Source of the DNA: Chelonoidis abingdonii
Taxonomy: Eukaryota > Chordata > Testudines > Testudinidae
NCBI RefSeq assembly: GCF_003597395.2
Contig: NC_133778.1
Location: forward strand, 10,694,743 to 10,758,742
Length of the DNA stretch: 64,000 nucleotides
Reading direction: 5' to 3'
Shown: piece after piece, positions 12,277-23,000 of the stretch
How positions within the stretch are numbered: position 1 is the stretch's first letter
How the letters are laid out: the number at the start of each line of letters is the position of its first letter
The notes under the pieces: model-generated
Database searches by the model: none
What the model saw: only the letters and a program-made list of their open reading frames with translations
Told to the model about the DNA's origin: nothing
Position numbers and translations under genes: made by a program

Positions 12277-12429
12277 TAGTTTTACCTAAACATGCCGGGA
12301 GGGCAATTAGTCTGTATGCTTCAAGTCTTGGGCACAATTTTCCCGTTTTCCTCACTGGGATAATCATTGAATGTTTCCAATCCTTAGGCATTTCACCTTG
12401 TCTCCTATTGTATCATTTTAGTATCACCT
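12197..12429 (-). pseudogene. LINE reverse transcriptase, fingers part
   Basis: The frame begins MPKDWKHSMIIPVRKTGK and continues to YRLIALPACLGKTI. It matches the conserved 'P..W......P..K.GK......YRPI.L..CL.K' fingers signature of LINE RTs. The preceding part (SAPG.D-like) lies across the LTR at 13450-13530. Confidence 0.75.
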
Positions 12430-13442
12430 TGTGATGGGGTCCACTCAAATTCATGTGAGCGCCCCTACCAACTGAGTGTCCTGAACCTGCACTCTCTCTG
12501 CGTTGTGCTGTTTACAGTGACCCCTGCTGGCCATTAAACATCTCTGGTGGGTGTCCAGTGACTCAGCCCTCCAGCCAAGTCACACACAGTTCATGTGTGA
12601 AACAAATACACAAACAGACCCTTTCTGGGGTAAACAGTCCAAGAGGGCCTGTCACAGTACCCTGGTTATTGCCCCTCCTGGGCTAGCTTTCAGAGTGTCT
12701 TGGCCCCTTCTCACTCACTCAAATATCATCGACAGCTCTGATATGGAGCAGTGCCAGTGGTGTTGGAGCGATATTTATATTGGGGGTGCTGAGAGCCATT
12801 GAACCAAACTGTAAACCCTGCATATGACAGAAACTACATCAAGCCAGGGGGTGGTGCGACACCCCCAGCACTCCTGGCAGTGCCCCCAAGGCTTCCTCCC
12901 TGGTGTCCGAGCTCTCCAGTTGGGTCATTGTTTACAGTTCATCCCCCTTCTGGGTGTGTGTGTGTAATTAATTTCCACAATTACTGACCCTCTTTCAGCT
13001 CATCAGCCCCCTCTCTGGGCTACTTCCTTCCTCAGGGTTTTAGCCACTCCAACTGTAGGGGGGGAAGACCCAAGCCCACCCACTACTCCAGGTCCCAGTC
13101 CAGGGACCCTACAAATAGCAGCTGCCTGCTGCTTCCTTTTAACTGTTACAGCATTTCCCTTGTCCACTTCCATTCTTAGCCACGGTACCTTCCTTGCAGC
13201 CTGACTCCAGCCAGCCCTGATCTGTCCAGCCCTGCAGCCAGCCAGGAGCAATATCCTTGCTCCTTTGGCTCCACCAAGCAACTGAACTGCTCTCTCTAGT
13301 AGCTCTCTTTCACATGAGCCTGCTGGTCTCTGACTGGCTGCTCCCTGCAGCCTCTCGAGGAAGCTTGGAGGGTCCACGTCTACTGCTCCCTTTCCTGGGG
13401 CGGGGTGCAGTAGGACTGCAGGGCCTAGTACACCCCATCACA
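12430..13442. repeat. Solo Gypsy-type LTR
   Basis: About 1.01 kb bounded by TGTGATGGGGT and ACCCCATCACA, an 11-bp inverted terminus. Inside is a 'cccagtccagggaccct...gcagctg' phrase also seen in the Gypsy LTR at 2193-2828. It splits the LINE RT between its SAPG.D and W......P..K.GK parts. The flanks CACCT and CACTC match at 3 of 5 positions, so the target duplication is uncertain. Confidence 0.65.
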
Positions 13443-14660
13443 CACTCCAGTCTTCCCTCATTTATGTATTTTAAGTATTTCAAAGCTTATTTCATCCTTT
13501 CCTGGTGCAGTGCATTTTACTCCTTATTATCGTTTTTTTTTGGAGTTCTATCATACTAATGTTTTCATTTAAAATAATAGCCACATCCTCCTCCCACCTC
13601 TTCATCATCTCATAATTTCCTCAATGCATGTTCTTTTCCTCTCCCTAATCTCTATCCTCTGAGCCGCATCATTACGGACTTTCTCAAGGCATGGTATTAT
13701 ATGGCTCCTATTCTTTATTCCATTCATTTCCCTAATTTGTTTCTATATCTCTGCTGTACTGGTATCTTTATTTACTTTACCACAGTTTGGTCTCTAGCTT
13801 TCTCTTCTTGCCCTCAGTGCAACTGCCTTCGTTTTTTTACATCATTATTTTTTCATATTTCCTCTCTAGTTAATGAATTCTTTGTTGTCACGTATGCCTT
13901 CTTCCTTCCTCTAACTGCCATTTCACATGCCTTGTTCCACCATGGTACAGTGTTCCTATCTTGACACAGCATTGGTATCCTAGAAGCAGCTAGGCTGGCT
14001 GTCTTTATGATTCCTCTAGTAACATTACAAGAGAATTCCTCAATATCTTCTTTTATATATTGCTCATTCCCACGGTCCTCACTTTTGTTTCTAAACAGAT
14101 TTGCTTTGTTTAGATTTCAAGTGGGGATATTTTCCTCATCTTCAGTATTTCCTTTTCCTTGTTATATAATTGACCCCGGGAAATGGTCACTACCCATTTC
14201 CTCCTCTCTGTACATTTCCCAGGTGCATTTCCTAGCTATGGTGCCAGAAGCTGTTCCCAAATCAAGTATGAGAAGCTTCTGCCAGAAGTATTGGTCCTGG
14301 TAGGTGCTCCATCATTTAATATTGCTAAATTATTCTTTTCAAAGAATTGTTCTTAACATTTTCCCTTTTTATAATTTTCCTCACTTCAGATCACCACAGA
14401 TAATGAATGGGCTTGTGACATTTTCAATTAATTCTTTCAAGTCCATAGCCTCTAGTTTTCTTTTATATGTTATAAACATTATAAAATCTTAGAGAAGCAG
14501 TGTTGTTTTGTATCAGTATCTCAATAGCTTTATATTTAGCCTTTTGACCTTTACTTCAGTTGGTTCAGGTCCCCTTAATGAAGGTGCAGACACCCCTACC
14601 CTTTTCTGTTTTGCAGCCATGTCTATATAAGCCATATCCTGGGAACATATAGTCCAGTTT
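13443..14660 (-). pseudogene. LINE endonuclease C-terminus and linker
   Basis: Translated fragments on the minus strand include FIICGDL-like residues of the endonuclease (about 14420). Further along is a VPWWN signature typical of the segment after the endonuclease (about 13930), then SAPG.DEIS-like residues at about 13520 entering RT. Stops and frameshifts are numerous, and all fragments are in order with the other LINE pieces. Confidence 0.6.
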
Positions 14661-14675
14661 TTCTTGTCATGCCAA

Positions 14676-14750
14676 GTCACAGAATATCAGGGTTAGAAGG
14701 GACCTCAGGAGGTCATCTAGTCCAAGTCTCTTGTATGCATCTTATATCAG
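14676..14750 (-). mobile_element. CR1-like 3' fragment
   Basis: The plus strand reads 'cagaatatcagggttagaag' and continues with 'ggacctcaggaggtcatctagtcca'. This is the reverse complement of the familiar CR1-type 3' end ('actagatgacctc...ccctgatattct'). It lies inside the endonuclease part of the older LINE. Confidence 0.6.
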
Positions 14751-14793
14751 GCTGTGGTTTCATGTCATTGGGTATTTTTCTTTAATTCCTGCC

Positions 14794-15636
14794 TGTAGGG
14801 GGTTTGGCCAGGGCTCGCCCCCATCTGGGACAGCAGGGAACCAGACCGCCTCGCTACATTGGTCAGGGGTGTCGAGGAACTAGCCTGGCTGTGCGGCAAA
14901 CAGTCAGCAGCTCAGACCCTCAGGCAGGGGTGGCGCAAACAGTTAAACAACAGGCCCAGGCCCTGGGTCAGGGCGAGGCAGTGGAGAGTCTGTGGCTCAG
15001 ACCCTCAGCCAGGGGCTGTGCAGACAAATAAGTTTAGGAGGCCCAGGCCCTGGCTCCGAAGGACCTGGGAGAGGGGGAGACTGACACCCACACACTGGGT
15101 GGGGGTGGGGACACAGGCCCACCCACTCCGCTGCGTCCCAGCCCGGGGGAAACTCGCTGCTGTGTCAGTGGGGATCCTGGCCGCAACACACTGACATGGG
15201 CTCTGGCAGTGCTGCAGCCAGACTGGGGCCGGCTGCCCTCGGGCTACTTCCACACTCCCCCTCTAGAGGTACCTGCGTCTGGACGGTGTCCTCCAAGGGG
15301 TCAAGCACCGTGGATTCTCTGGGTACCCAGCAAGCAGTGGGCTTGGCAGCTCCTCTGGGTAACCTGCCAGACAGGCTTAACAGCGTCTCTGGGGTCTGGC
15401 CAGTCCTCAAGTAGGTCGCCAACTGCAGGAGTCTCCCCACCAGGAGCTAGGCCACAAGTGTCTGGCTTCTCCAGCAGCCGGGCCTCTAGTGAGCTCTGGG
15501 ATTGGGCTCTTGTACTTCCTGTCCTGCGCCCTGACTTCTGGGAGGCGGGCACAAGTTCCACTGGCTCCGCCCACTTTGGTATCCGGAACAGCTTATCCCC
15601 CTCCGGGGCAGCGGGGAACCCGACTGCCTCGCTACA
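14794..15636. repeat. Solo LTR inside LINE endonuclease
   Basis: About 843 bp from TGTAGGGGG to GCTACA. The flanks CTGCC (14789-14793) and CAGCC (15637-15641) match at 4 of 5 positions. A phrase near the start ('cagcagggaaccagaccgcc' then 'tcgctac') recurs near the end ('cagcggggaacccgactgcc' then 'tcgctaca'), so the element has related subterminal repeats. ORFs here are GC-rich artefacts. Confidence 0.55.
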
Positions 15637-15689
15637 CAGCCCCTGCGCCATTAGGCTATAGGCATTCCAGCTGAAAATAGTCATCATTC

Positions 15690-16869
15690 TTTTAACCTTC
15701 AACATTTCCTTTATGTAGGCTGCTGGCCCATAGGTACTTAGCGGCAGTTTTAATTATAATTCCCATATTCTCTGTTTTCTTTCCTGTTTGAAATGTACAA
15801 TGTATTACTTCAGGCATGAACACAATGAATCTCTCTGTTTCTATAAGTAGTAGGTCATCTCCTTTTACTCCGATGTCACCCATTACTTCCTTCTCATTAA
15901 TTTGTTGTCTTTCCTCACATCAGGTTTCCTTTTCTCATATCAGGTTTTCTCCCCCACCCTTTAGATATCTCCTAGCAGTTTCCACATATGAAGTGTTATT
16001 AGTGATTTTGGTATTTTGTATTCCTCCAGCTCACTCTGCCTCAGTAGACCCTCCACATGCTGAACTGTGTTCCCAGTTGCCACATTTTTGTTTTGTCCCT
16101 TCGTCCCAATGTTCATATGAATGTTCACCTCCATGCTTACTGCACCCTACTGTCCTTTTGCAATTATCTGCTCCATGACCAAATCTTTGGCACCCCTAGC
16201 ATCTCACAGGAGAGGCAGGTCTTAGTCCAGAACAGCAAACAGTGGTTCTCAACTGGGGTCCAGGGCCCCCAGGGGCCCACGAGCAGGTTTCAGGGTGTCT
16301 ATCAAGCAGGGTCAGCATTAGACTCACTAGGAGCCAGCGCAGAAAGCCGAAGCCCCATCGCATGGGGTTGAAGCCTGGGGCACTGAGCCCCGCCACCCAG
16401 GGCTGAAGCCGAAGCCTGAGCAATGTAGCTTCATGGGGGCTCTGTGTCATGGGGTCCCAGGCAATTGCCATACTTGGTACCCCTTGATGCCACCCCTGTC
16501 TTCTACATGCAGAAAACCAGTTGTTGTAGCACAGGTGGGCTGTGGAGTTTTTATAGCATGTTGGGGGTGGGGGGTGGAAAAGAAAAAGGTTGAGAACCCC
16601 TGCCCTAAAATTACTCTGTTTGGCAGCATCTTTCCCTTAAATGTGACCAGCAGAGCTGTGGAGGGTTTACTATCACCTCTCCTGCTAATTAACCTGCTAG
16701 CAGTTATCACCTTATCTTCACCTATTCCTTGCTCTTTCTTCTCACATTTCAGTTGACACACCATATACCATCCCTCAGTTTCTGTTAAGAATTTGGGCAG
16801 CAGACAGTTAATTTTTATTCTACCTAGCGCCTTTATCTGAAGGAGCTTCTCTCTTGTTTTTGTTTTCAC
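15690..16869 (-). pseudogene. LINE ORF1 with zinc knuckles (interrupted)
   Basis: 16869-16610 encodes KALGRIKINCLLPKFLTE and then KPSTALLVTFKGKMLPNRV, an RRM-like ORF1 segment of I/R1-type LINEs. After the MITE at 16240-16602, the minus strand at 16200-16010 carries knuckle-like residues (CQRFGHGADNCKR, then KCGNWEHSSACGG). Earlier residues at 17200-17086 (EKEKARLKGVIADYKP) may be its N-terminal part. Confidence 0.65.
16240..16602. repeat. hAT-type MITE inside LINE ORF1
   Basis: Inverted ends CAGTGGTTCTCAAC (16240) and GGTTGAGAACCCCTG (16588-16602). The interior holds a repeated 'gccgaagc' tract. No coding capacity. The 8-bp flanks (ACAGCAAA and CCCTAAAA) do not match convincingly, so the call rests on the ends and the split ORF. 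Confidence 0.7.
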
Positions 16870-17230
16870 ATTTCACTAACAAGTCTCTACCAGGTAGTTT
16901 CCTTGTTCTTACTATATTTCCAGCATTTTGGGGAGGGGGTGGGGAGGAGATCCATTCTCAAATCCTCAGGGGATACATATCCTCTATTTGTATGTCCTCA
17001 CCTAGGGATTTTACTGTTATGTAATAGTCTTCATTTTCCTTTCCTACCCTCGTACTTGCTAGTCCTTCTTCTGGTCCCAGAGAATCTAACCACCTTTCTG
17101 GTGCAAACTTCTTGGTTTATAGTCAGCAATCACACCCTTCAGCCTGGCTTTCTCTTTCTCCCAGGTGCTGTGAGGTATGTTAATAGGCTCTGAGGTCCAC
17201 ATTAACCCCTTCCGGACCTCTTTGTGTGTG

Positions 17231-18892
17231 TATGTATGTATCTGTGTGTGTGAAGGGGGGGGGGGGGATAACAGGTGCAATGTTTTACAATGTTGGGTCC
17301 AGCCATGCTCATGCAAGCTGGAAGACAAAATTGAACACCGAGAGAGAAGGAATAGAGAGCCCTAATAACTGAAGTGGAAAAGGTACAAACACAGTAGCTT
17401 CTCAATCACTCATTTGCACTAGAGAAAGTGACTGATTTCTGCAAACGATCAGCTCGGGGTAAAATCACCCCCTTTGCACAAACCCAGAACAAGGCCTATG
17501 TACCACTTAAAGCCCTTGCAATAGGGCTTAAATGGGATGTAGGAGGGGCCAGTGCTCTTCACACCCTAACACTGCATTTTGAATTTAACCCCCAAGTCTG
17601 TATTTTGCAAACTATCTTCAAAAGCAGGCCCCATGCTTAGGGTGTCCAGATGTCTGGTTTTCGACTGGAGTGCCCGATCAAAAAGGGACCAGGCAGTGGT
17701 GCTATCCTGTTTTCAGTAGGGGACAGTCACCTCATGCAAAGGGCCAGAACAAAATAAGCAGTTCATGGGCTATGCTGACCCCCTATATAATTTCATCCAT
17801 TGGGACTATATATATATATATTTTTTAAAATGGACAGATTTATGACAGCGCTACATGAGAAGCTGAGACACTGCCTCACCATGGGAAGCCAAAAAATGCT
17901 ATAGCGCATCAGATCAGTGGTCCATCCTTTTTAGTAGCCTGTTTACAGCAGTGGCCAGTATCAGATTTCTTCCTTCAAAAGCTTCTGCAGATGTCTAACC
18001 ATTTCATCACCCATTTGTGAACACTTTTGTCTGCTATCTCCTTTCTGAAGCAGAGTGCCCAGAATTGAGCACAGGGTTCCTGGGGAGGCTGTATTACTTT
18101 CAACCCCACTACTTATGCATCCAAATATTTTGTTTGCTCCTCTCCACTGATGCTGAGGTCTCTCTCTGGAGCCGATACGATTAACTTGGAACCCAGCAAT
18201 GTGTATGAGTAATTCAAATGATCCCTTCCACGGTGTGTTACCTTGTCTTTATCAATGCTGAATTTAATCCACCACAATGTTATCCATTTACTTAGTGTGG
18301 TTAGGTTCCTCTGAAATTCCTTTTCTGATTCTCAGAATACAACAGGGTAAACAGCTGTGGCCTTGTCATCTCTTGGGAGTTTAGCACAGTCATAGCTCAT
18401 CTTTCCTGCCCTTTCCTATTCATTTCCAGAAAAGGCCACAAGACACATTCTTTTTGCTTTTTCCTACAATAGTACTTGCTTTCCCTGCCGTTGGCACTTA
18501 CTAGAAGTTCAAATCTCTCACCATCCCACCATGCTGCCACCATATATGTCACAGTTACCAGGTTAACTGCACCTCTGACCCCACCTGGCCTCTGAGTGCA
18601 CACCTACTCAGGTCTCAAGCTGTCACTCTCTTTAGGGGGAGAATTACGCGATTCTCCCACAATGCAGGGGCCTGCAGCCTTGGCCCTAAACTGTGATTAC
18701 CTCACCTGATTCATCTTCAGTGCCTGTGCCCTCAGGAAGCAGTGACAGTGTTAACCAGTGACCAGGCAGCCTTCTTAAAGCAAAGTCTATATTTAGAACC
18801 ACAGCACTGAAGAGAAAAATCTTTAAATAATAAACCTGTCTATATGCATATCTTGTCTGCGACTCCTCCAGATGCATATCTATCCTCTAGTG
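17231..18892. other. Spacer with simple repeats, no gene seen
   Basis: Contains a TG-rich/poly-G tract at 17222-17270, a TATA microsatellite near 17808-17822 and a short piece at 17640-17700 resembling the GGTGTCCAGATGTC end of a turtle MITE. ORFs are short and lack motifs. Confidence 0.45.
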
Positions 18893-19718
18893 ATAGGTGC
18901 TTTTTAACTGTTTAGTGTTCTTTTGATCTCTAAGCTCCAAGCTTGGCAAAACAGCATCACTTTGAGCTGGAGCCTGGAAGTAGGTTATTGTTCTCTAATT
19001 GACACCCAGTGTTTGTTGGGAGGTTTGCTTGTATGTGGCTATTGCGTTGCTTTCTTGGTTGTTTTTCCTGCCGTCCCCTATTTGACTAGATCAATACATT
19101 CTACAGGAACGTCTTAAGCCAAAATACAATAACTTCCCCTCACTGACCAGTGACAGTGTTCATAAAATTACTACATCTCAACATTCTTAGATTATTACAT
19201 AGCTCCAAATCCATCATAGTAATGGTAAGTCACTCTCATTAATTCTATCTTAGACACTTAGGGCCAGATTTTCAAGTGCTCAGCACTCACAAATTGAGTC
19301 AGATTTTCAAAAGAGCTCATTCATGGCCAGATTGTCACACACAGCTAGGCACCCAAGGTGCTGAGATTCCTAGAAAATCCCATCAGTTATTTTAGTGCCT
19401 AAATGGAAGCCAAGTTCTTTTGAAAATCTGTAGCCTGTAATAAATTCTGTAATTGGCATGTTTTGGGCTGGTCTCTACTTCACTTAATGTGGAGTGCAGA
19501 CAGTAATATTTATCTGCCTGGTACAGCTCTTTGAGGGCTCTGGATGAAAGACGCTTGTGAAGTGTTATTACTATAACACTACAACATTATTGCTGTTCCT
19601 ATTTGCTTACCCCATTGACATGGAATTACATATAGCAGTTGATCTTGCTGCAAGCTATTTTCACTCAGTAGGATCATAAAGCCTTCTAAAAATCTCTCAG
19701 CTGTTAGGTAACACAATG

Positions 19719-19724
19719 TTTATT
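19719..19724 (-). terminator. Candidate poly(A) signal, copy 1
   Basis: TTTATT on the plus strand reads AATAAA on the gene strand, about 325 bp after the stop codon. A matching signal lies about 331 bp after the stop of copy 2, so the spacing is conserved. Confidence 0.5.
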
Positions 19725-20048
19725 ACATATTCCATATATGATCCAATCTCCGCAGTCTTCTATGTGGCAAAAGATCCTTGATTTCTTCCAATGCTCTTTG
19801 AACGATGGCCAGACAGAATACTGAGCTTTTCCTCTTTAAATAGGAAAAAAACACCCCATGAAAGCCCTTCTAATATTGATACTATTTGACTTTGTGCTTC
19901 CATTGTCTCCCATTGAAAAGGAGGGAGTTTTATCATTGACTTTACTGGGATCTTAATCAAATATTTTAAAGGTGATAACATCAGTTATAAGTAAATACCA
20001 AACATGAGATTATTCTTCTGACTACAGGGTCGTTGCTGGATTTTCCAT

Positions 20049-23000
20049 TCACGGCACCTTACAGCCCAGAACACAAGCACTCCTCATCCAGATCTCTACC
20101 TGGGTTTCATTAGAGCAAACTCCCATGGTCTCCAGGAACCTGAAACAAGAAATGGAGGAAGGGTCCTTACTTTCTTATTGTATAGACAGACTCCTGTCCT
20201 ACCAGAGGCACAGGTGACAGCCAGTTCTTAGCATCGCAGCCTCAGACTTTGTCTTCACTACTGCACTACATCAGTGAAGACATGCTATGCCAACAGAAGA
20301 GTGCTCTCCTGTCCACATAATCACTGCACCTCAATGAGAGGTGGAAGCTGTATCAGTGAGAGATTGTCTTCTGCCAACATAGTGTGGCGTAGACAGTGCT
20401 TTAAGTCGATGTAACTTACGTTGCTGAGTGGGGTGCTTTTTCACTCCCCTGAGCGATGAAAGTTACATTGATGTAAGAGCTAGTGTAGACAAGCCCTAAG
20501 ACTTATCTGTCCCACCAAAACCACTCTACTCTTACCAGAAAAATTGATACACAAAAGGTAATTCAAGAGAAACTTCTTATATCTAAAGCAGTTTTAGCAC
20601 ATTACCTCCGCCAGTCACTAACCATAATTACTAAGGACCATATGGTAGGCTGCCCATACCTGCAACTCCTTTTGGTGTTACTGGGTTTGTATGAAGGGTT
20701 GCATGCTGGCTTCAGTCTCAAGAAATTGTGGTTTACTGGGTTTAAAATGGAACTAGAAGCTCAAGCTCTCAATATTTTATTCCTTTGTTAATCAAACTTG
20801 AGGATGTCCTAGAAGTACTCAGTATCAAGTACCAGAAGGAGGAAATTAGCTAAGCTGCCTATTTTACGAAGTATCAAGCTAGACTTCACCAGTGACAGCA
20901 ATGCATATAACGGATTCTGGTAGAAATACTTGGCCATATCCCCAGCTGGTTAAAGTCGGTATAGCACTACTGAAGTTAATGGGGCTTTGCTGATTTAAGC
21001 CAGCCAAGGATCTGGACCATAAAAAGCCAACGGCTCACAATACTGACCACAGCAAAGATGGCTGCACCAGTGCAATGACTGCCCCCATCCCCCCCAGTGT
21101 TGGAGGAGTTGTTGTGACCTCACTCTTCACCTATGTCATACAAGGAAGCTGCCCACACTCTGCTTGTTTTCTTAACTTGTTTTTACCTTTGTTCAGTTTT
21201 TTGGAGGAGGGATTTTGCTCCTTCAGGGTCGCTTCTCAGAAGGGCTTGATACATGGAGAAGGACTGGAAAAACCCGGTCACCCCAGAAACAGACATGGGA
21301 ATTTTGTCTAAGATCTGGGTAACTCTGCAAGAGTGGGAAGAAACCAGAGGATTGGAGAAGTAAGCCTGGAGGGCAATGGAGCTGTGCTGATTTATATAAG
21401 CTGAGGACCTGGCTCATGTGGATTATTAAGATGTGGGGCATGATCTGTTATCCCTTCCCCTTTTTGGACATTTGGTTATGGGGAAACCTCTCTCATTTGA
21501 TGAAGAGGCCACACAGATGAACCAGACAGATCAGGGACTGGAGATGTGTTTGAAGGACATTGGGCCAAATGATCTCAGGGCTACCTGCTAGCTTTAAACT
21601 CTACGAATCTTCTGCAACCTGCAGTCTCAAAATGAACACCAATGAATGCCGTCTAAGTGCCCAATATTCCAGGGCTCACACAACCCACAATACAAGAGAT
21701 TACATACAATTCATTTTGTCCTTGTCTTCTCACCTCTTCTTGTCTGGAAAAGGCACAGACTCAAACACCTCTTTATACTCTGCAATGACAAGATTTACTT
21801 TTTTATCTGCATATTTAAGAAGGAGGTTCTGGGTCTGTAAAGTCAGAACAGAAACAGCAAAAATGTTACGTAAGGCCTTGATCCTCCACTCCATCTGAGC
21901 TGCATTCTCTGATTCAGAGCTGCCTGGCCTGAGGGGAAGTTAGAGCTACACAGGAGAATAATGGAATAATACAGACCCTTCAGACTTTCCCTATATATAA
22001 TACTCGCAGAAGTTGTGTGAATCGGCTACATTTGAACAATTTTATTTTGGGTTTAATAGTCATTTCCTTCCCGCCGTCCCTCCACCCACACACTCACCAT
22101 TGTTTGCACTGGACAGAATCTCTTTCTGCTGTGTTTGTATAGTAATGTTCTTTTACAGAGAATATCCATGAAAAACTGCCCTCTTTCAAAATGGTGGACA
22201 TAACCTCTTCCATTGTTCTTACTGGGACTGTGCCCATAAGGCTGACCTCAGTTAAGATGCCCTCTATCAAAATGATCACTGACCACCCATTGAGAATGAA
22301 GCCACCTTAGGGAAGATAGTGGCCACCTGTGCCATCAGGAGGCAGACAGGAATATTGTGATAACCAAGTGAATGGAGACAGCAGTCATTTTTGTTCAGGC
22401 TTCCTGCAGCCTTACTCTCATTGAGAGCAATGGGAGATAGAAACCCTCCTCAAAATGGCCACCTAACAGAGTGACACAATGGAGGCAGGGGAAGACAGAA
22501 ATATAACATGCCTTCACAAGCAGTTTAATCTAAAGAGCCCATAGCATTATAATGCCTTTGTCAGAATTCTATGAGCATTACATGGTATCAATAGAGGACA
22601 GAATTAATGTTTTTCAGGTACCTTGCCTGAGTCATTTCCTTAATCTAAGGAAGGAAAGTCTAACACTAACTCTGAATGTCCTGGGTTTGTAATACTTCGT
22701 TATGGGATAATTACAACCACTAATGTATTGTATCCTAAGTTATTCATATGTACCCTGAGCCATACCTCAATGTGAGGGTACTTTTTGTCTGGGAATGGGT
22801 TTTATGTGATGGAAGCTGCCTGAACACAAGCCAGCCTTCCCAAATATACGACTTCACCCAGCACCATTCCATAAGGGCTGGATCCAAATCCCAGTGGAGT
22901 TAAACAACTCTTGCTTACTTCCATGGATTCAAAATGCCAGAATTAAAGTTCTTTGTGTAACCTTAATTTTCCCACCTTGTACATCTGCTCTACTATAATA

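Larger units (their letters stand above)
7370..17230 (-). mobile_element. Decayed RNase H-bearing LINE (I-like), fragmented by nested insertions
   Basis: Pieces of one non-LTR retrotransposon are collinear on the minus strand. ORF1 with gag knuckles (17230-15690) is followed by the endonuclease start (about 15690-13450), reverse transcriptase (13520-10330), a linker (10080-9700), RNase H (9520-9180) and a 3' tail (to about 7370). RNase H plus ORF1 knuckles point to the I/Nimb-R1 side of LINE diversity. Between the pieces sit a hAT MITE, an LTR at 14794, a CR1 piece, an LTR at 12430, an LTR-like block at 10812 and an LTR at 7549. All frames carry stops and shifts. Confidence 0.75.

Noticed and set aside
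17214..17275. TG and G repeats as a possible regulatory or Z-DNA element
   Set aside because: Ordinary microsatellite with no neighbouring gene.
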